Shown piece by piece: positions 42,156 to 50,866 of a stretch of 64,000 nucleotides of DNA (positions are counted from its first letter, which is position 1; each line of letters begins with the position of its first letter). Origin of the DNA: DATAPE01 sp034667525 (GTDB taxonomy: Bacteria > Actinomycetota > CADDZG01 > WHSQ01); NCBI GenBank assembly GCA_034667525.1, contig JAXDJO010000015.1:62001-126000 (forward strand), written 5' to 3'. Below the pieces are notes generated by a model. The model did no database searches, was not told the origin of the DNA, and saw only the letters and a program-made list of their open reading frames with translations. The translations under genes were made by a program, and so were the position numbers.

Positions 42156-42989
42156 CTACTCGTGGCGCAAGTAGGAAAGCAGAACCGGCCCCAGCGTGGG
42201 GCCACCCTGGATCACGGTTTCGCGGAATCCCGCGCTGGCGAAGACGTCGCGGCTCAGCGTTCCGGATGCTGCGAGGTGGATATGAAGATCCTCCGCCGCC
42301 CTGCGGAGGGACGCCGCAGCAGGGCCCGCGGCGGAGATAGGCCCGGTGGTGTTCGCGACGTCTGCGAGGCGGATGATCTGAGGCCTGCTGCTCTGCTGCT
42401 TTAGCAGCTCGATCAGGCTGCGAGAGCCCACCTGGCCCCCATCCACGTTGACATGCTCGGCGCCCAGCGCGGCGAACTCTACCGAGTGCAGCGGCTCCAT
42501 CACCCGCAGGGCGCGCGCCACCTCGAGGAAAGTGCCGATCGCGGCACCATCGCTGGGGACCGCGGGCGCAGTGTCGTAGTTCACGACGATGACGGTCGAG
42601 GAGGTCCCGGAGGGCGCTAGGGCGATCACGTTGGTCGAGTGCAGGAGGTTCCCTACGGGAACCGGGTCCAACTTGACGAGATAACCGGCCTGCTCGAGCC
42701 GGGCGAGCAGGTAAGAGCCGGCCACCAGCTCTCCCTGCGAGCCTGCGGGCCGGCTCGGGTCGTTCCTGTCGAACCACTGGGCGTGACGCTGAACGACAGC
42801 AGGCTGCACCCTCGGTGGGCCGGTAGTGGGTGGCCTTCCTTTCGTTACGGTTCCCGCCGCACATCCGGTCAAGAGCAGCATCGCCACGGTCAAACCGAAC
42901 CGTTTCGCCCGCTTACCTAACGGGACGCGGGGTGTGTTTCGCTCCGCCGCCGCCGGATCCGGGAGCGGGCCTCTAAGATGTCCGACCAT
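42156..42989 (-). CDS. Degenerate M28-peptidase-like lipoprotein
   Basis: 277 residues. A lipobox LLTGC lies near residue 40 after a basic KRAKRF stretch; ATG 42989 is the only usable start before it. The core (TVIVVNYDTAPAVPSDGAAIGTFLEVARALRV, then HSVEFAALGAEH) matches M28 aminopeptidases, but the first metal-binding His is Asn (NYD), the bridging D-D-N is S-D-G, and the EE pair is EH. It is probably not a zinc peptidase. It lies 32 bases upstream of trpC on the same strand. Confidence 0.7.
   Translation of the reverse strand: MVGHLRGPLPDPAAAERNTPRVPLGKRAKRFGLTVAMLLLTGCAAGTVTKGRPPTTGPPRVQPAVVQRHAQWFDRNDPSRPAGSQGELVAGSYLLARLEQAGYLVKLDPVPVGNLLHSTNVIALAPSGTSSTVIVVNYDTAPAVPSDGAAIGTFLEVARALRVMEPLHSVEFAALGAEHVNVDGGQVGSRSLIELLKQQSSRPQIIRLADVANTTGPISAAGPAAASLRRAAEDLHIHLAASGTLSRDVFASAGFRETVIQGGPTLGPVLLSYLRHE
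42974..42979 (+). promoter_or_regulatory. -10 box TAAGAT for the leaderless PRC-barrel gene
   Basis: Eight bases before ATG 42988. The same region encodes the N-terminus of the divergent M28-like protein. Confidence 0.45.
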
Positions 42990-43254
42990 GACCGACGCTG
43001 GGCGCCCCATCGCATGGATGGCACTGGATAAGGGAACCCCTGTGTACAGCTCTGATGGTGAGGAGATCGGTAAGGTCGCAACCGTCGTGGCGGACGTGCA
43101 GAAGGACATCTTCTCGGGCATCTCGTTCAAGCATGGGCTCCTCGGCACCGAGCATTTCGTTCCGGCAGACGCCATCGGAGAACTGACCGATCAAGCCGTT
43201 CACCTGAACCTATCCGCCGACCAAGCGCAGGAGCTTCAACACCACAGCGGCTGA
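42988..43254 (+). CDS. PRC-barrel domain protein
   Basis: 88 residues forming one PRC-barrel: MALDKGTPVYSSDGEEIGKVATVVADVQKDIFSGISF, then EHFVPADAIGELTDQAVHLNLS. Such stand-alone barrels bind RNA or proteins; its partner is unknown. The ATG is shared with the reverse-strand start of the M28-like gene through the tetramer CATG, and a leaderless start is predicted. Confidence 0.85.
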   Translation: MTDAGRPIAWMALDKGTPVYSSDGEEIGKVATVVADVQKDIFSGISFKHGLLGTEHFVPADAIGELTDQAVHLNLSADQAQELQHHSG

Positions 43255-43274
43255 GCCGCAGGCTCGGGACGGGG

Positions 43275-44417
43275 CTAGGGTTCGAGATCGTAGGTGAAGG
43301 GATCGGTCAAGAACTCCACCCCACCTTCCGTAACGAGCACCGTGTCCTCCAGACGCACTCCCCCGACGCCACCGAAGTAGAGACCCGGCTCCACCGCAAC
43401 GACGTCACCCTCCTGAAGCTCATCCGAGCGTCTCCCCAGCGAAGGCCTCTCGTGCACCTGCAGCCCGACGCCGTGGCCTAGCGAATGCCAGAAACCTTCC
43501 TCTAACGGCCCGTCGCCGTCGTGATGCTCCCGCGTGGGGAACCCGTTCTCGTGGAAATAGTCGGAGACTTTCCGGTGAGCCGAGTCGGAACCGGGTTTGA
43601 TGTTCTCGTAGGCGATGTCTAGCGCCTCGCGGCAACGCGTGTGCAGGTCTTTGAGCTTCTCGGAGGGCGTGCCGGGAACGAACGTCCGTGTCATGTCCGA
43701 ATAGACACCTGTCTTTCGATCCCTGGGAAAGCAGTCGATGATGCACGATTGGTCGGGGAGGATCGGTCCGGTGCCCATCTCGTGCCCCTTCAAGCAGGCA
43801 TCGCCGGAGTGGATGATGATGTCTTCGGATTCGGCTCCCTGGGCGAGCAGCTCGGCCACCATCGCCTGCCGGACCCACTCTGCTGTCAAGATCTCACCTT
43901 CGAAGCGAAGCTGGCCTGTCGCCGTTGGTTCTGCTTCCCGGAGCATGCGGGCCGCTGCGAGCATCGCGTTCTCCGCAGCCCGCTGAGCGCGTTCGATGCC
44001 TTCCAACTCCCAGGGAGACTTGTGCCTCCTTCGGGCGATCCACGCCTCCGGGTCTACGGTGACGGTGACACCATGCTCGCGGAGATGATCGGCGGTTAGG
44101 ACCCTGAACGTTGGCGGAACGACGACCTCGGATACGCCTAACCTGCGTACGGCCCGCAGTGCCGTCTCTGCACCGAAGAGAGTTTGCGGGAAGGAGGGAT
44201 CCTTGACCAACTCTTCGATGCCGAGGTCGAACATGTTCCAAAACTCATCGACGACGTCCTCCCGCGCTTCGAAGATGCTCGCTTCGAGCGAGCTACCCAC
44301 CACGATCCGGCGCCCGTCATGATCGATAAAGACGAGGGGGTCCATCACTGGCTCGCCGATCTCGTGCCGCATCTCTGGGCTCCGGATCGCGTCGTCGTGC
44401 AGCAGGAGGGTCCTCAT
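43275..44417 (-). CDS. M24-family metallopeptidase (Xaa-Pro aminopeptidase-like)
   Basis: A 380-residue cytosolic aminopeptidase P/creatinase-fold enzyme. N-terminal creatinase-type domain to about residue 145, then the pita-bread domain with all five metal ligands visible: Asp in SCIIDCFPR, Asp in VYSDMTRTF, His in WHSLGHGVGLQVHE, Glu in VVAVEPGLYF and Glu in GVRLEDTVLVT. It should remove N-terminal residues next to proline. ATG 44417 lies 9 bases from TAGGAT, so the leader is probably minimal. Confidence 0.9.
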   Translation of the reverse strand: MRTLLLHDDAIRSPEMRHEIGEPVMDPLVFIDHDGRRIVVGSSLEASIFEAREDVVDEFWNMFDLGIEELVKDPSFPQTLFGAETALRAVRRLGVSEVVVPPTFRVLTADHLREHGVTVTVDPEAWIARRRHKSPWELEGIERAQRAAENAMLAAARMLREAEPTATGQLRFEGEILTAEWVRQAMVAELLAQGAESEDIIIHSGDACLKGHEMGTGPILPDQSCIIDCFPRDRKTGVYSDMTRTFVPGTPSEKLKDLHTRCREALDIAYENIKPGSDSAHRKVSDYFHENGFPTREHHDGDGPLEEGFWHSLGHGVGLQVHERPSLGRRSDELQEGDVVAVEPGLYFGGVGGVRLEDTVLVTEGGVEFLTDPFTYDLEP

Positions 44418-44426
44418 CGAGGCCGC

Positions 44427-44432
44427 ATCCTA
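44427..44432 (-). promoter_or_regulatory. -10 box TAGGAT for the M24 peptidase gene
   Basis: Nine bases before ATG 44417 with no ribosome site between; nearly leaderless. Confidence 0.4.
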
Positions 44433-44494
44433 GCGGCGGGTTCTCCGCGCTTGATCTCCTGTAGGAAGCTCTTCGAAGAGTCCAGGTTCTGAAC

Positions 44495-45046
44495 GTGTGG
44501 AACCATCTCGATCTGGAATCGGACATACAAACCGAGCGCCTGCTTCTGACCCCACTGCAGGTGGATCACGCCGATCTGCTCTTTCCCCTCCTCAAGGACG
44601 AAGGGCTGCACCGGTTCATCGGAGGAGCACCGCTGACGCTGGAAGAACTACGTGCCCGCTACGAGGTCCTCGCTCGGAGACTCTCCGCGGACGGAAAGGA
44701 GCTATGGCTCAATTGGATCGTGCGCAGGCGCGCCGATGATGCCGCGGTTGGCACGATGCAGGCCACGGTGTCCGGCTCCCGCGCCGAGCTGGCCTGGGTG
44801 ATGGGGCAACCATGGCAGGGCCGCGGGTATGCGAGCGAAGCCGCGAGATCGATCATCGAGTGGCTCGCCGGGTACGCGCTCGTTGACGAGGTTCGAGCCC
44901 ACATCCATCCAGAGCATGCTGCTTCCGAACGCGTTGCTCGCGCCGTCGGTTTCGCCCCCACAGATGTCTTCGCGGAAGGAGAACGGATCTGGCGCCTGGG
45001 GATCGACGAGGGTCGAGCTCAGCCCTCTACCAGAGGCGGCTCGTAG
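44495..45046 (+). CDS. GNAT N-acetyltransferase
   Basis: A 183-residue GCN5-type acetyltransferase of the RimJ/Acetyltransf_3 group. The start of the fold is LESDIQTERLLLTPLQVDHADLLFPLL; the acetyl-CoA loop is MGQPWQGRGYASEAARSIIEWL, and the late strand is HIHPEHAASERVARAVGF. GTG 44495 has no clear ribosome site. The acceptor is unknown, since the group includes ribosomal-protein and small-molecule acetylases. The 3' end overlaps hisA by 28 bases. Confidence 0.88.
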   Translation: MWNHLDLESDIQTERLLLTPLQVDHADLLFPLLKDEGLHRFIGGAPLTLEELRARYEVLARRLSADGKELWLNWIVRRRADDAAVGTMQATVSGSRAELAWVMGQPWQGRGYASEAARSIIEWLAGYALVDEVRAHIHPEHAASERVARAVGFAPTDVFAEGERIWRLGIDEGRAQPSTRGGS

Positions 45047-45777
45047 AACTCGGAGGCGGCCCCGTCCGCAGCATGGATAGCCTCACCGAGATGGAACTTG
45101 TGATCGTAGAGAGCCCGGCCCACGATCGCACCTGCCACACCGTCGCGGCGCATCCTCGCCACTGCACGTAGCTCATCGAGCGAACTGATGCCGCCTGCGG
45201 CTACCACCGGCAGCCGAGTGAGCGCGGTAACCCGTGCCAGACCTTCGAGATCGGGCCCCTTCATCGTGCCGTCGCGCGACACGTCGGTGTAGACAAACCT
45301 CGAAGCTCCCGCGTCTTCGAACGCGGCAACCACGTCGGTCACCGCCGCCCCCGTCCCGACCTTCCACTGGTCGCCTTCGAGGTGTCCCCCCGTGACGTCG
45401 AGAGACACTGCGATCCTCTCCCCGTACCGCTTGCAGATCTCGGCTACTTCGACGTCATCGTTCAAGGCCGCGGCCGTTAGAAGGACACGCGTCGCTCGGG
45501 CGGCCAGCAACTCCTCGACGTGTTCCCGATTCGTGACGCCTCCACCGGCTTGCACGGGCCGCGGCACGCGTCTGACCACCTCCAGAACCAGTTCCCGGTT
45601 GGCGGGGATGCCCGTCCTGGCACCATCCAGATCCACCACGTGTAGCCAGCGGGCGCCCGCAGAACAGAAGCCGATCGCGACCTCCACCGGATCGTCCGAG
45701 TAGACCGAGTCGGAGCCGAAGCGGCCCTGCAGAACCCGAACGCACCTGCCTCCTGAGATATCAACAGAAGGAAGCAC
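45019..45777 (-). CDS. hisA: Phosphoribosyl isomerase HisA (possible PriA)
   Basis: A 252-residue TIM-barrel isomerase of histidine synthesis. GTG 45777 follows GAAGGA by 6 bases; GTG 45813 would overlap the previous stop (GTGA) and is an alternative. First catalytic Asp is in LPSVDISGGRCVRVLQG, the second in SRFVYTDVSRDGTMKGPDLEGL; GGGVTNREHVEELLAA and the late phosphate loop AAGGISSLDELRAV are intact. In Actinomycetota this protein is often the bifunctional PriA that also replaces TrpF; trpF is absent beside the trpCBA set here. Confidence 0.9.
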   Translation of the reverse strand: MLPSVDISGGRCVRVLQGRFGSDSVYSDDPVEVAIGFCSAGARWLHVVDLDGARTGIPANRELVLEVVRRVPRPVQAGGGVTNREHVEELLAARATRVLLTAAALNDDVEVAEICKRYGERIAVSLDVTGGHLEGDQWKVGTGAAVTDVVAAFEDAGASRFVYTDVSRDGTMKGPDLEGLARVTALTRLPVVAAGGISSLDELRAVARMRRDGVAGAIVGRALYDHKFHLGEAIHAADGAASEFYEPPLVEG

Positions 45778-45809
45778 GGTGAATCCTTCGCTCCCCCCGC
45801 GTGCTTCGC

Positions 45810-47081
45810 TCACGATCGCCGAAGATCCACACCGAGCGCGCCGGTCTCGGATCCTTCCGCCTCCGCAAGGGCACGCAGGTGCGAAGCCTCCGTGGGAAGC
45901 GAGGGTTCCGCTCCAGTGACCGGGATCGTCTTGATGAAGTCGCGCGGGGACACCGCAGACTCCCACCGAGCTCTGCCGCTCGACGGCAGGAGTCCGCCGG
46001 TACCGAAGATGGGGGCCGCAGCCGCCGGCGAGTCGCCGAGGAGGACCGAGCCGGCATTGCGCACGCGCGGCAACGTCGTCTCCGCGTCGGCTATCGAAAG
46101 CATCAGGCACTCGGGGGCGAAAGCGTTCGCTAGCTCGAACGCTTGATCCAGATCTCGCACGAGGATGCCGCGGCCCCCTTCCACCAGTGCGTTCTCCACG
46201 TCTCCCGAGGGATCGTGCGCAGAGACCTCCATATCCAGCGCCGCAACCACTGCTTGAAGCAGCTCCGGTGACGCCGTCACGAGCACATGCGAGCCCTGCG
46301 CTCCTCGGGCCGCATGGGCGGCGAGGTCTTCCGCAAGCGTCTGGGGAGACGAGGTCTCGTCTGCAACGATGACGAGCTCCGGGGGGCCGGGCTCGGTGCC
46401 GGTTCCCACCCAGCCGCGCACCAACCTCAGCGCGTGCGCCACCTCCGGGCCGCCACTCGCGATCACTTTGTCCACCGGCCGAACCGTTTCCGTGCCGTAG
46501 GCCATCGCCGCAACGGCTGGAACGCCGCCGACGCGATACACCTCGTCGACCCCGCAGATGGAACATGCAGCGAGGACGGGATCCGCGATCTCGCCCGAGC
46601 CGGTGGGGGCCGAGCAGACCGCTATCCCGTCGACCCCGGCAACCCGAGCCGCTTGGATGTTCCCGATCAGGCCCGAGAGGCGGCCGGGGATATCCGGCGG
46701 TACGTGGATCCCAACCCGGCGTAACGGGCGCACCAATTCCCCTGCCGTCTCGCCTGCACCGCGCTCGAGCCACCCGAGGAGGGGGCTCTGTTGGTACGAC
46801 CGTCGATACCCGGCCGCGAGAGCATCGAACGCATCCGCGAGACCTGACGGTGTTTGCGAGCGCGCCGCTGCGATGGCTTCGGGCTCGACCCGCAACCGAT
46901 CCGGAGCCAACCGGACGCCATCGAGCCTGCTCGTCCACTCGAGCACGGCGATATCGCCGCGCAGGCGGACATCTTGCACGGTCTCCTTGACCCCCGCCTC
47001 CATGGTGGGCCGCTGACGACGCGTCGGTCGTTCGATGCGAAACGGAACACGCTCCTCACGCGCGTCGGACAGTTCGAGCAT
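45810..47081 (-). CDS. HisD-family protein lacking the histidinol dehydrogenase active site
   Basis: 423 residues that align end to end with histidinol dehydrogenase: RPLRRVGIHVPP, AVCSAPTGSG, VYRVGGVPAVAAMAYGTETV, VDKVIASGG. In E. coli numbering the zinc ligands Gln259 and His262 (SQAEH) read AHAAR here, catalytic His327 (PEHL) is Cys (PECL), the Asp360 to NHVLPT loop is APIFGTGGLLPSSG, and the final His419 block is EGSETGA. The fold is kept but the metal site and base are gone. ATG 47081 is 6 bases after TAGTGT (leaderless). hisA follows after 32 bases; hisC, hisB and hisH are missing between them. Confidence 0.85.
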   Translation of the reverse strand: MLELSDAREERVPFRIERPTRRQRPTMEAGVKETVQDVRLRGDIAVLEWTSRLDGVRLAPDRLRVEPEAIAAARSQTPSGLADAFDALAAGYRRSYQQSPLLGWLERGAGETAGELVRPLRRVGIHVPPDIPGRLSGLIGNIQAARVAGVDGIAVCSAPTGSGEIADPVLAACSICGVDEVYRVGGVPAVAAMAYGTETVRPVDKVIASGGPEVAHALRLVRGWVGTGTEPGPPELVIVADETSSPQTLAEDLAAHAARGAQGSHVLVTASPELLQAVVAALDMEVSAHDPSGDVENALVEGGRGILVRDLDQAFELANAFAPECLMLSIADAETTLPRVRNAGSVLLGDSPAAAAPIFGTGGLLPSSGRARWESAVSPRDFIKTIPVTGAEPSLPTEASHLRALAEAEGSETGALGVDLRRS

Positions 47082-47087
47082 GAACGC

Positions 47088-47093
47088 ACACTA
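47088..47093 (-). promoter_or_regulatory. -10 box TAGTGT for the leaderless hisD-like gene
   Basis: Six bases (GCGTTC) before ATG 47081. Confidence 0.4.
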
Positions 47094-47206
47094 GATGCTT
47101 GCCGCCCGGCCCCGGGTAGGCGAGGAACACCTGGTTCTCCAGATGGGCCCTGGCGAGGCCACGAGCGATCCCATCGTTTTCAGCGCGACAGGAGCGCGCG
47201 ATCCGG

Positions 47207-50200
47207 TTAGATCGTGATGACTGCGTTCGGTCCCAGAAGAGCTTTCAATTCGGCGTGGAGACCGTTGTGGGTATCGACGTAGAACTCGCTGCCCAAGCGG
47301 AAGACCGTCGTCTTTATGGTCGTCACCAGATGCAGAAACACCTGTGTCGTGCCGGGATGGCTGGCAAGAACCTCCTTCAGTCCCTGAACCGTGTTAGACG
47401 TGCACGAGCCTGCCGGCAGATTGATGACAAGCGGCCGCTCGTCACCCAGGTTCGGCTCGATCACCTCTTGGGCGACGACCTTCACCGAGTCGTCGCGCAC
47501 GTCCCGATCCACTCGCCCTTTGAGTAACAGGATCGCATCGGGACGCAGGAGGTGCGCACTCTGTTCGTATGTCTTGGGAAAGATCAAAGCTTCCACGATC
47601 GCCCCGGACATGTCTTCGATGTCGAGGAGAACCATCACCTCACCGCGTTTCGTCACTTTCTTGCGAACTTCGGCGACGAGGCCACCGATCGTGACGGCTT
47701 CGCCGGGCTTCTTTCCGCTGAGCGAGGCGATAGAAGAGTCGGTCATACGCGCGAGCAGGCCCTCGACACCGAGCAAGGGATGATCGGAGACATAGAGACC
47801 CAGAACGTCTCGCTCCATCGCCAACAGGATCTCTCGGGGAAATTCGTCGAGAGCGATGGGACGACTGTGATCATCGTCGCTGTCGAACAACGAGTCCTGT
47901 CCGATCTCCAACTGCCTCCGGCTCCCTATAACGTCTCCGCAGATGGACTCCGCGCTCTCGAGCAAACCCTTCCGCGTGTGACCCAGCGATTCGAAGGCGC
48001 CTGCCTTGATCAGTGATTCGATGGTTTTCTTGTTCAGGCACGTGAAGTCGACCTTCCGGCAGAAATCCGGGAAGGATTCGAAGGCTCCGTTCTGTGTCCT
48101 TGCCTCGACGATCTTTTCGACCACGCCTTCACCGACGTGGCGGACCGCAGAGAGCCCGAATCGGACCGATTCTCCGACCGGTGTGAAGTCGCGATCCGAG
48201 GAGTTGACGTCGGGGATCAGAACGGGGATCTTCATCTTGCGCGCCACGTGCAAGTAATAGGGCTTGGAATCCTTGTTGTCCTTCACGGAGGTCAGGAGCG
48301 CGGCGATGTACTCCACGGGGTAATGAGCCTTCAGCCATGCGGTTTGATAGGCGATCTGCGCGTAGCCCGCGGCGTGAGCGCGATTGAAGGAATAGTCGGC
48401 GAACCGCTCGATCAACTCCCAGAGCTTGATCGCTTGAGCCTCCCCCACCCCAGCTTGCTGACAGCCGTCGATGAAACGAGGGCGCTCGGCGGCCATGATG
48501 TCGCGTTTCTTCTTCCCGATGGCCTTGCGCACCAGATCCGCCTCGCCCGGTGAGTAACCGGCGATCCGCTGCAGGGTTTGAACGATCTGTTCCTGAAAGA
48601 CCAGAACGCCAAAGGTTTCTTTCGTGACCTCTTCCAGAGCCGGGTGCAGGTACTCGACTTTGGAAGCGTCATGCATGCGCTCGACGTAGGTGGGGATCTG
48701 CTCCATCGGGCCGGGCCGGTACAGCGCGATCATCGCCATGACGTGCTCGAATCGGCTGGGCTGTAGTTGGACCAGGTAGCGGCGCATGCCTTCCGACTCC
48801 ATCTGGAAAACCCCGTCGGTATCGCCCTGCTTCAGCATCTCGTAGACGGCGGGGTCGTCGAACGAGAGGTGGTCGACGTCGACGTCCGCTCCGCGATTGG
48901 CTTTGATGTAGTCGCGGGTCAGCTCGATCACCGTTAGGTTGCGCAACCCAAGGAAGTCCATCTTCAGGAGCCCCAGCTCCTCGACCCCGCTCATGTCGAA
49001 CTGCGAAACGACCTCTCCGTGATCGCCGCGCTTCAGGGGTATGTGCTCGACCAAGGGATCGCGGCCTATCACCACGCCAGCAGCATGGATGCCCGCCGAC
49101 CGCTTCAGGTTCTCGATCTTGTGGGCGGTGTCGATGATCTCCTTTGCGGCGCCTCCGGCCGCGTAAGCCTCCTTTAGCTCGGCGGAGCTCTCCATCGCCC
49201 TCTCCAAACCAGAGTCGCGGCCCATCACCAACGCGGGGTACATCTTGGTGAGGCGGTCACCCTCGGCGTAGGGAAAACCCAGAACGCGCGCGGAGTCGCG
49301 TATCGCCTGCTTTCCCTTGATGGTGCCGTAGGTAACGATCTGGGCGACGTGGTCGCTGCCGTACTTCTCCTGGACATAGCGAATGACTTCCCCGCGCCGC
49401 CGCTCATCGAAGTCGATATCGATATCGGGCATCTGCTTGCGCCCCGGATTCAAGAAGCGCTCGAACATCAGGTCGTAGCGCATCGGGTCCAACTCGGTGA
49501 TGCCGAGGGCATACGAAACCACCGAACCTGCGGCGCTGCCTCGACCCGGCCCCACGCGTATCCCGTGCTGTTTGGCCCAATTCACGAAGTCCTGGACCAC
49601 CAGGAAATAGCCTGCGAAACCCATCTCGCCGATAACGCGCAGTTCGTACTCGGCGCGTTCACGTAGCTCGCGGGTGACGTCGTCGAACCGGCGGGAGATC
49701 CCCTCCCAGACAAGCTCGGTCAGGTAGCCGTCGAGCGTCTTTCCGGAGGGCACATCGAAGCGAGGGAGTAAGAGGTTGCCGAGCTCGATGGTCACGTCGC
49801 ATCGATCGGCCACTTCGAGCGTGGTCTCACATGCTCCCGGCCAGCGCTGGAACTTGGCAGCCATCTCTTCTGGTGTCTTCAGATAGAACTCGTCGGAGTC
49901 GAATTTGAAGCGGGTCGGATCGGACAGCTCGCTGCCGGTGTTGATGCACAGCAGCACCTCGTGAGCTCCTGCATCCGACTTGTGGGTGTAGTGGGAATCG
50001 TTCGTCGCGACCCATGGGATGCCCATCTCCCTTCCGATAGCGACGAGGTCGTCGTTCAACTTCGCCTGCACAGGGATGCCGTGTTCCTGCAGCTCGAGGT
50101 AGAAGCGGTCCCCGAATACCTCCCGGTACTCGGCAACCTTTCGGCGTGCTCCGGTGAGATCTCCCGAAACGATCAGCTTGGGGATCTCAGCCGACAGGCA

Positions 50201-50614
50201 CCCCGAGAGGCAGATGAGCCCCTCCGATAGTTCCGCCAGCAGCCCATGGTCGGTTCGTGGGTAGTAATGGAATCCCTCGAGCCATGCCTTGGACGAAAGC
50301 TTGACGAGGTTCTTGTACCCCGTGTTGTTGGCGGCTAGAAGGGTGAGATGGAAGGTCCTGTCGCCGTTTTCTCGTTGCGGCGGCTTCTCCCGGCGATCGC
50401 CCGCGAAGAGGTATCCCTCCATGCCCAGTATCGGTTTGACGCCGTGGGTGCGGGCCGTCTTGTAGAAGTCGAGGACCCCGTACATCACCCCGTGATCGGT
50501 GATCGCGCACGCAGGCATGCCGGCCTCTCCGGCGGCCTCGAACATCTCTCCGATCCGGCTGGCGCCGTCCAGCATCGAATATTCGGTGTGCGCATGCAGG
50601 TGAACGAAGCTCAT
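47207..50614 (-). CDS. dnaE: DNA polymerase III alpha subunit
   Basis: The replicative polymerase (1135 residues). ATG 50614 is chosen because MSFVHLHAHTEYSMLDGASR is the standard N-terminus and GGAG lies 9 bases before it; a longer frame upstream is not homologous. The PHP domain (HLHAHTEYS, ITDHGVMYGV) comes first, catalytic Asp residues are in MPDIDIDFDERRR with GRGSAAGSVVSYAL before it, then helix-hairpin-helix and the OB domain EAVTIGGLVAEVRKKVTKRGEVM. It is of the DnaE1 type. Its upstream neighbours rluD-lspA-traR are separated from it by the IS insertion. Confidence 0.98.
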   Translation of the reverse strand: MSFVHLHAHTEYSMLDGASRIGEMFEAAGEAGMPACAITDHGVMYGVLDFYKTARTHGVKPILGMEGYLFAGDRREKPPQRENGDRTFHLTLLAANNTGYKNLVKLSSKAWLEGFHYYPRTDHGLLAELSEGLICLSGCLSAEIPKLIVSGDLTGARRKVAEYREVFGDRFYLELQEHGIPVQAKLNDDLVAIGREMGIPWVATNDSHYTHKSDAGAHEVLLCINTGSELSDPTRFKFDSDEFYLKTPEEMAAKFQRWPGACETTLEVADRCDVTIELGNLLLPRFDVPSGKTLDGYLTELVWEGISRRFDDVTRELRERAEYELRVIGEMGFAGYFLVVQDFVNWAKQHGIRVGPGRGSAAGSVVSYALGITELDPMRYDLMFERFLNPGRKQMPDIDIDFDERRRGEVIRYVQEKYGSDHVAQIVTYGTIKGKQAIRDSARVLGFPYAEGDRLTKMYPALVMGRDSGLERAMESSAELKEAYAAGGAAKEIIDTAHKIENLKRSAGIHAAGVVIGRDPLVEHIPLKRGDHGEVVSQFDMSGVEELGLLKMDFLGLRNLTVIELTRDYIKANRGADVDVDHLSFDDPAVYEMLKQGDTDGVFQMESEGMRRYLVQLQPSRFEHVMAMIALYRPGPMEQIPTYVERMHDASKVEYLHPALEEVTKETFGVLVFQEQIVQTLQRIAGYSPGEADLVRKAIGKKKRDIMAAERPRFIDGCQQAGVGEAQAIKLWELIERFADYSFNRAHAAGYAQIAYQTAWLKAHYPVEYIAALLTSVKDNKDSKPYYLHVARKMKIPVLIPDVNSSDRDFTPVGESVRFGLSAVRHVGEGVVEKIVEARTQNGAFESFPDFCRKVDFTCLNKKTIESLIKAGAFESLGHTRKGLLESAESICGDVIGSRRQLEIGQDSLFDSDDDHSRPIALDEFPREILLAMERDVLGLYVSDHPLLGVEGLLARMTDSSIASLSGKKPGEAVTIGGLVAEVRKKVTKRGEVMVLLDIEDMSGAIVEALIFPKTYEQSAHLLRPDAILLLKGRVDRDVRDDSVKVVAQEVIEPNLGDERPLVINLPAGSCTSNTVQGLKEVLASHPGTTQVFLHLVTTIKTTVFRLGSEFYVDTHNGLHAELKALLGPNAVITI

Positions 50615-50838
50615 AGGTTCTTTCTCCAGGCGAAAATTACACTGCTGTTCTTTAGTACACCCCCGGCCCCCGCGCTTCAAGGACGCCTCCGTGACCAGGC
50701 AAGATCCGCCGGCCCCGGGCCCCAAAGTCAGTCTCGGGCATCCTTCCTGGGGATAACAAGGTGCCCAGCCTGTGGACGATCGGGGGATCCCTGCACGCAG
50801 GCAACAACTGGCTTTGCGAGGCCTCCTGCTCCCTGCCC

Positions 50839-50853
50839 GGAAAGTTTCTTTCC
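50839..50853 (+). repeat. Left end (inverted repeat) of the IS630-like element
   Basis: GGAAAGTTTCTTTCC, 14 bases outside the transposase stop codon. Read inwards it matches the right end (GAAAAGTTTCTTTC) at most positions; both are themselves near-palindromic. Confidence 0.55.
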
Positions 50854-50866
50854 GTCTGATCAGGGG

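Noticed and set aside
45778..46938. Long N-terminal extension of hisA through the hisD-like gene
   Set aside because: The extra part is Arg/Gly-rich antisense-like translation of hisD in another frame; HisA homology starts at LPSVDIS.
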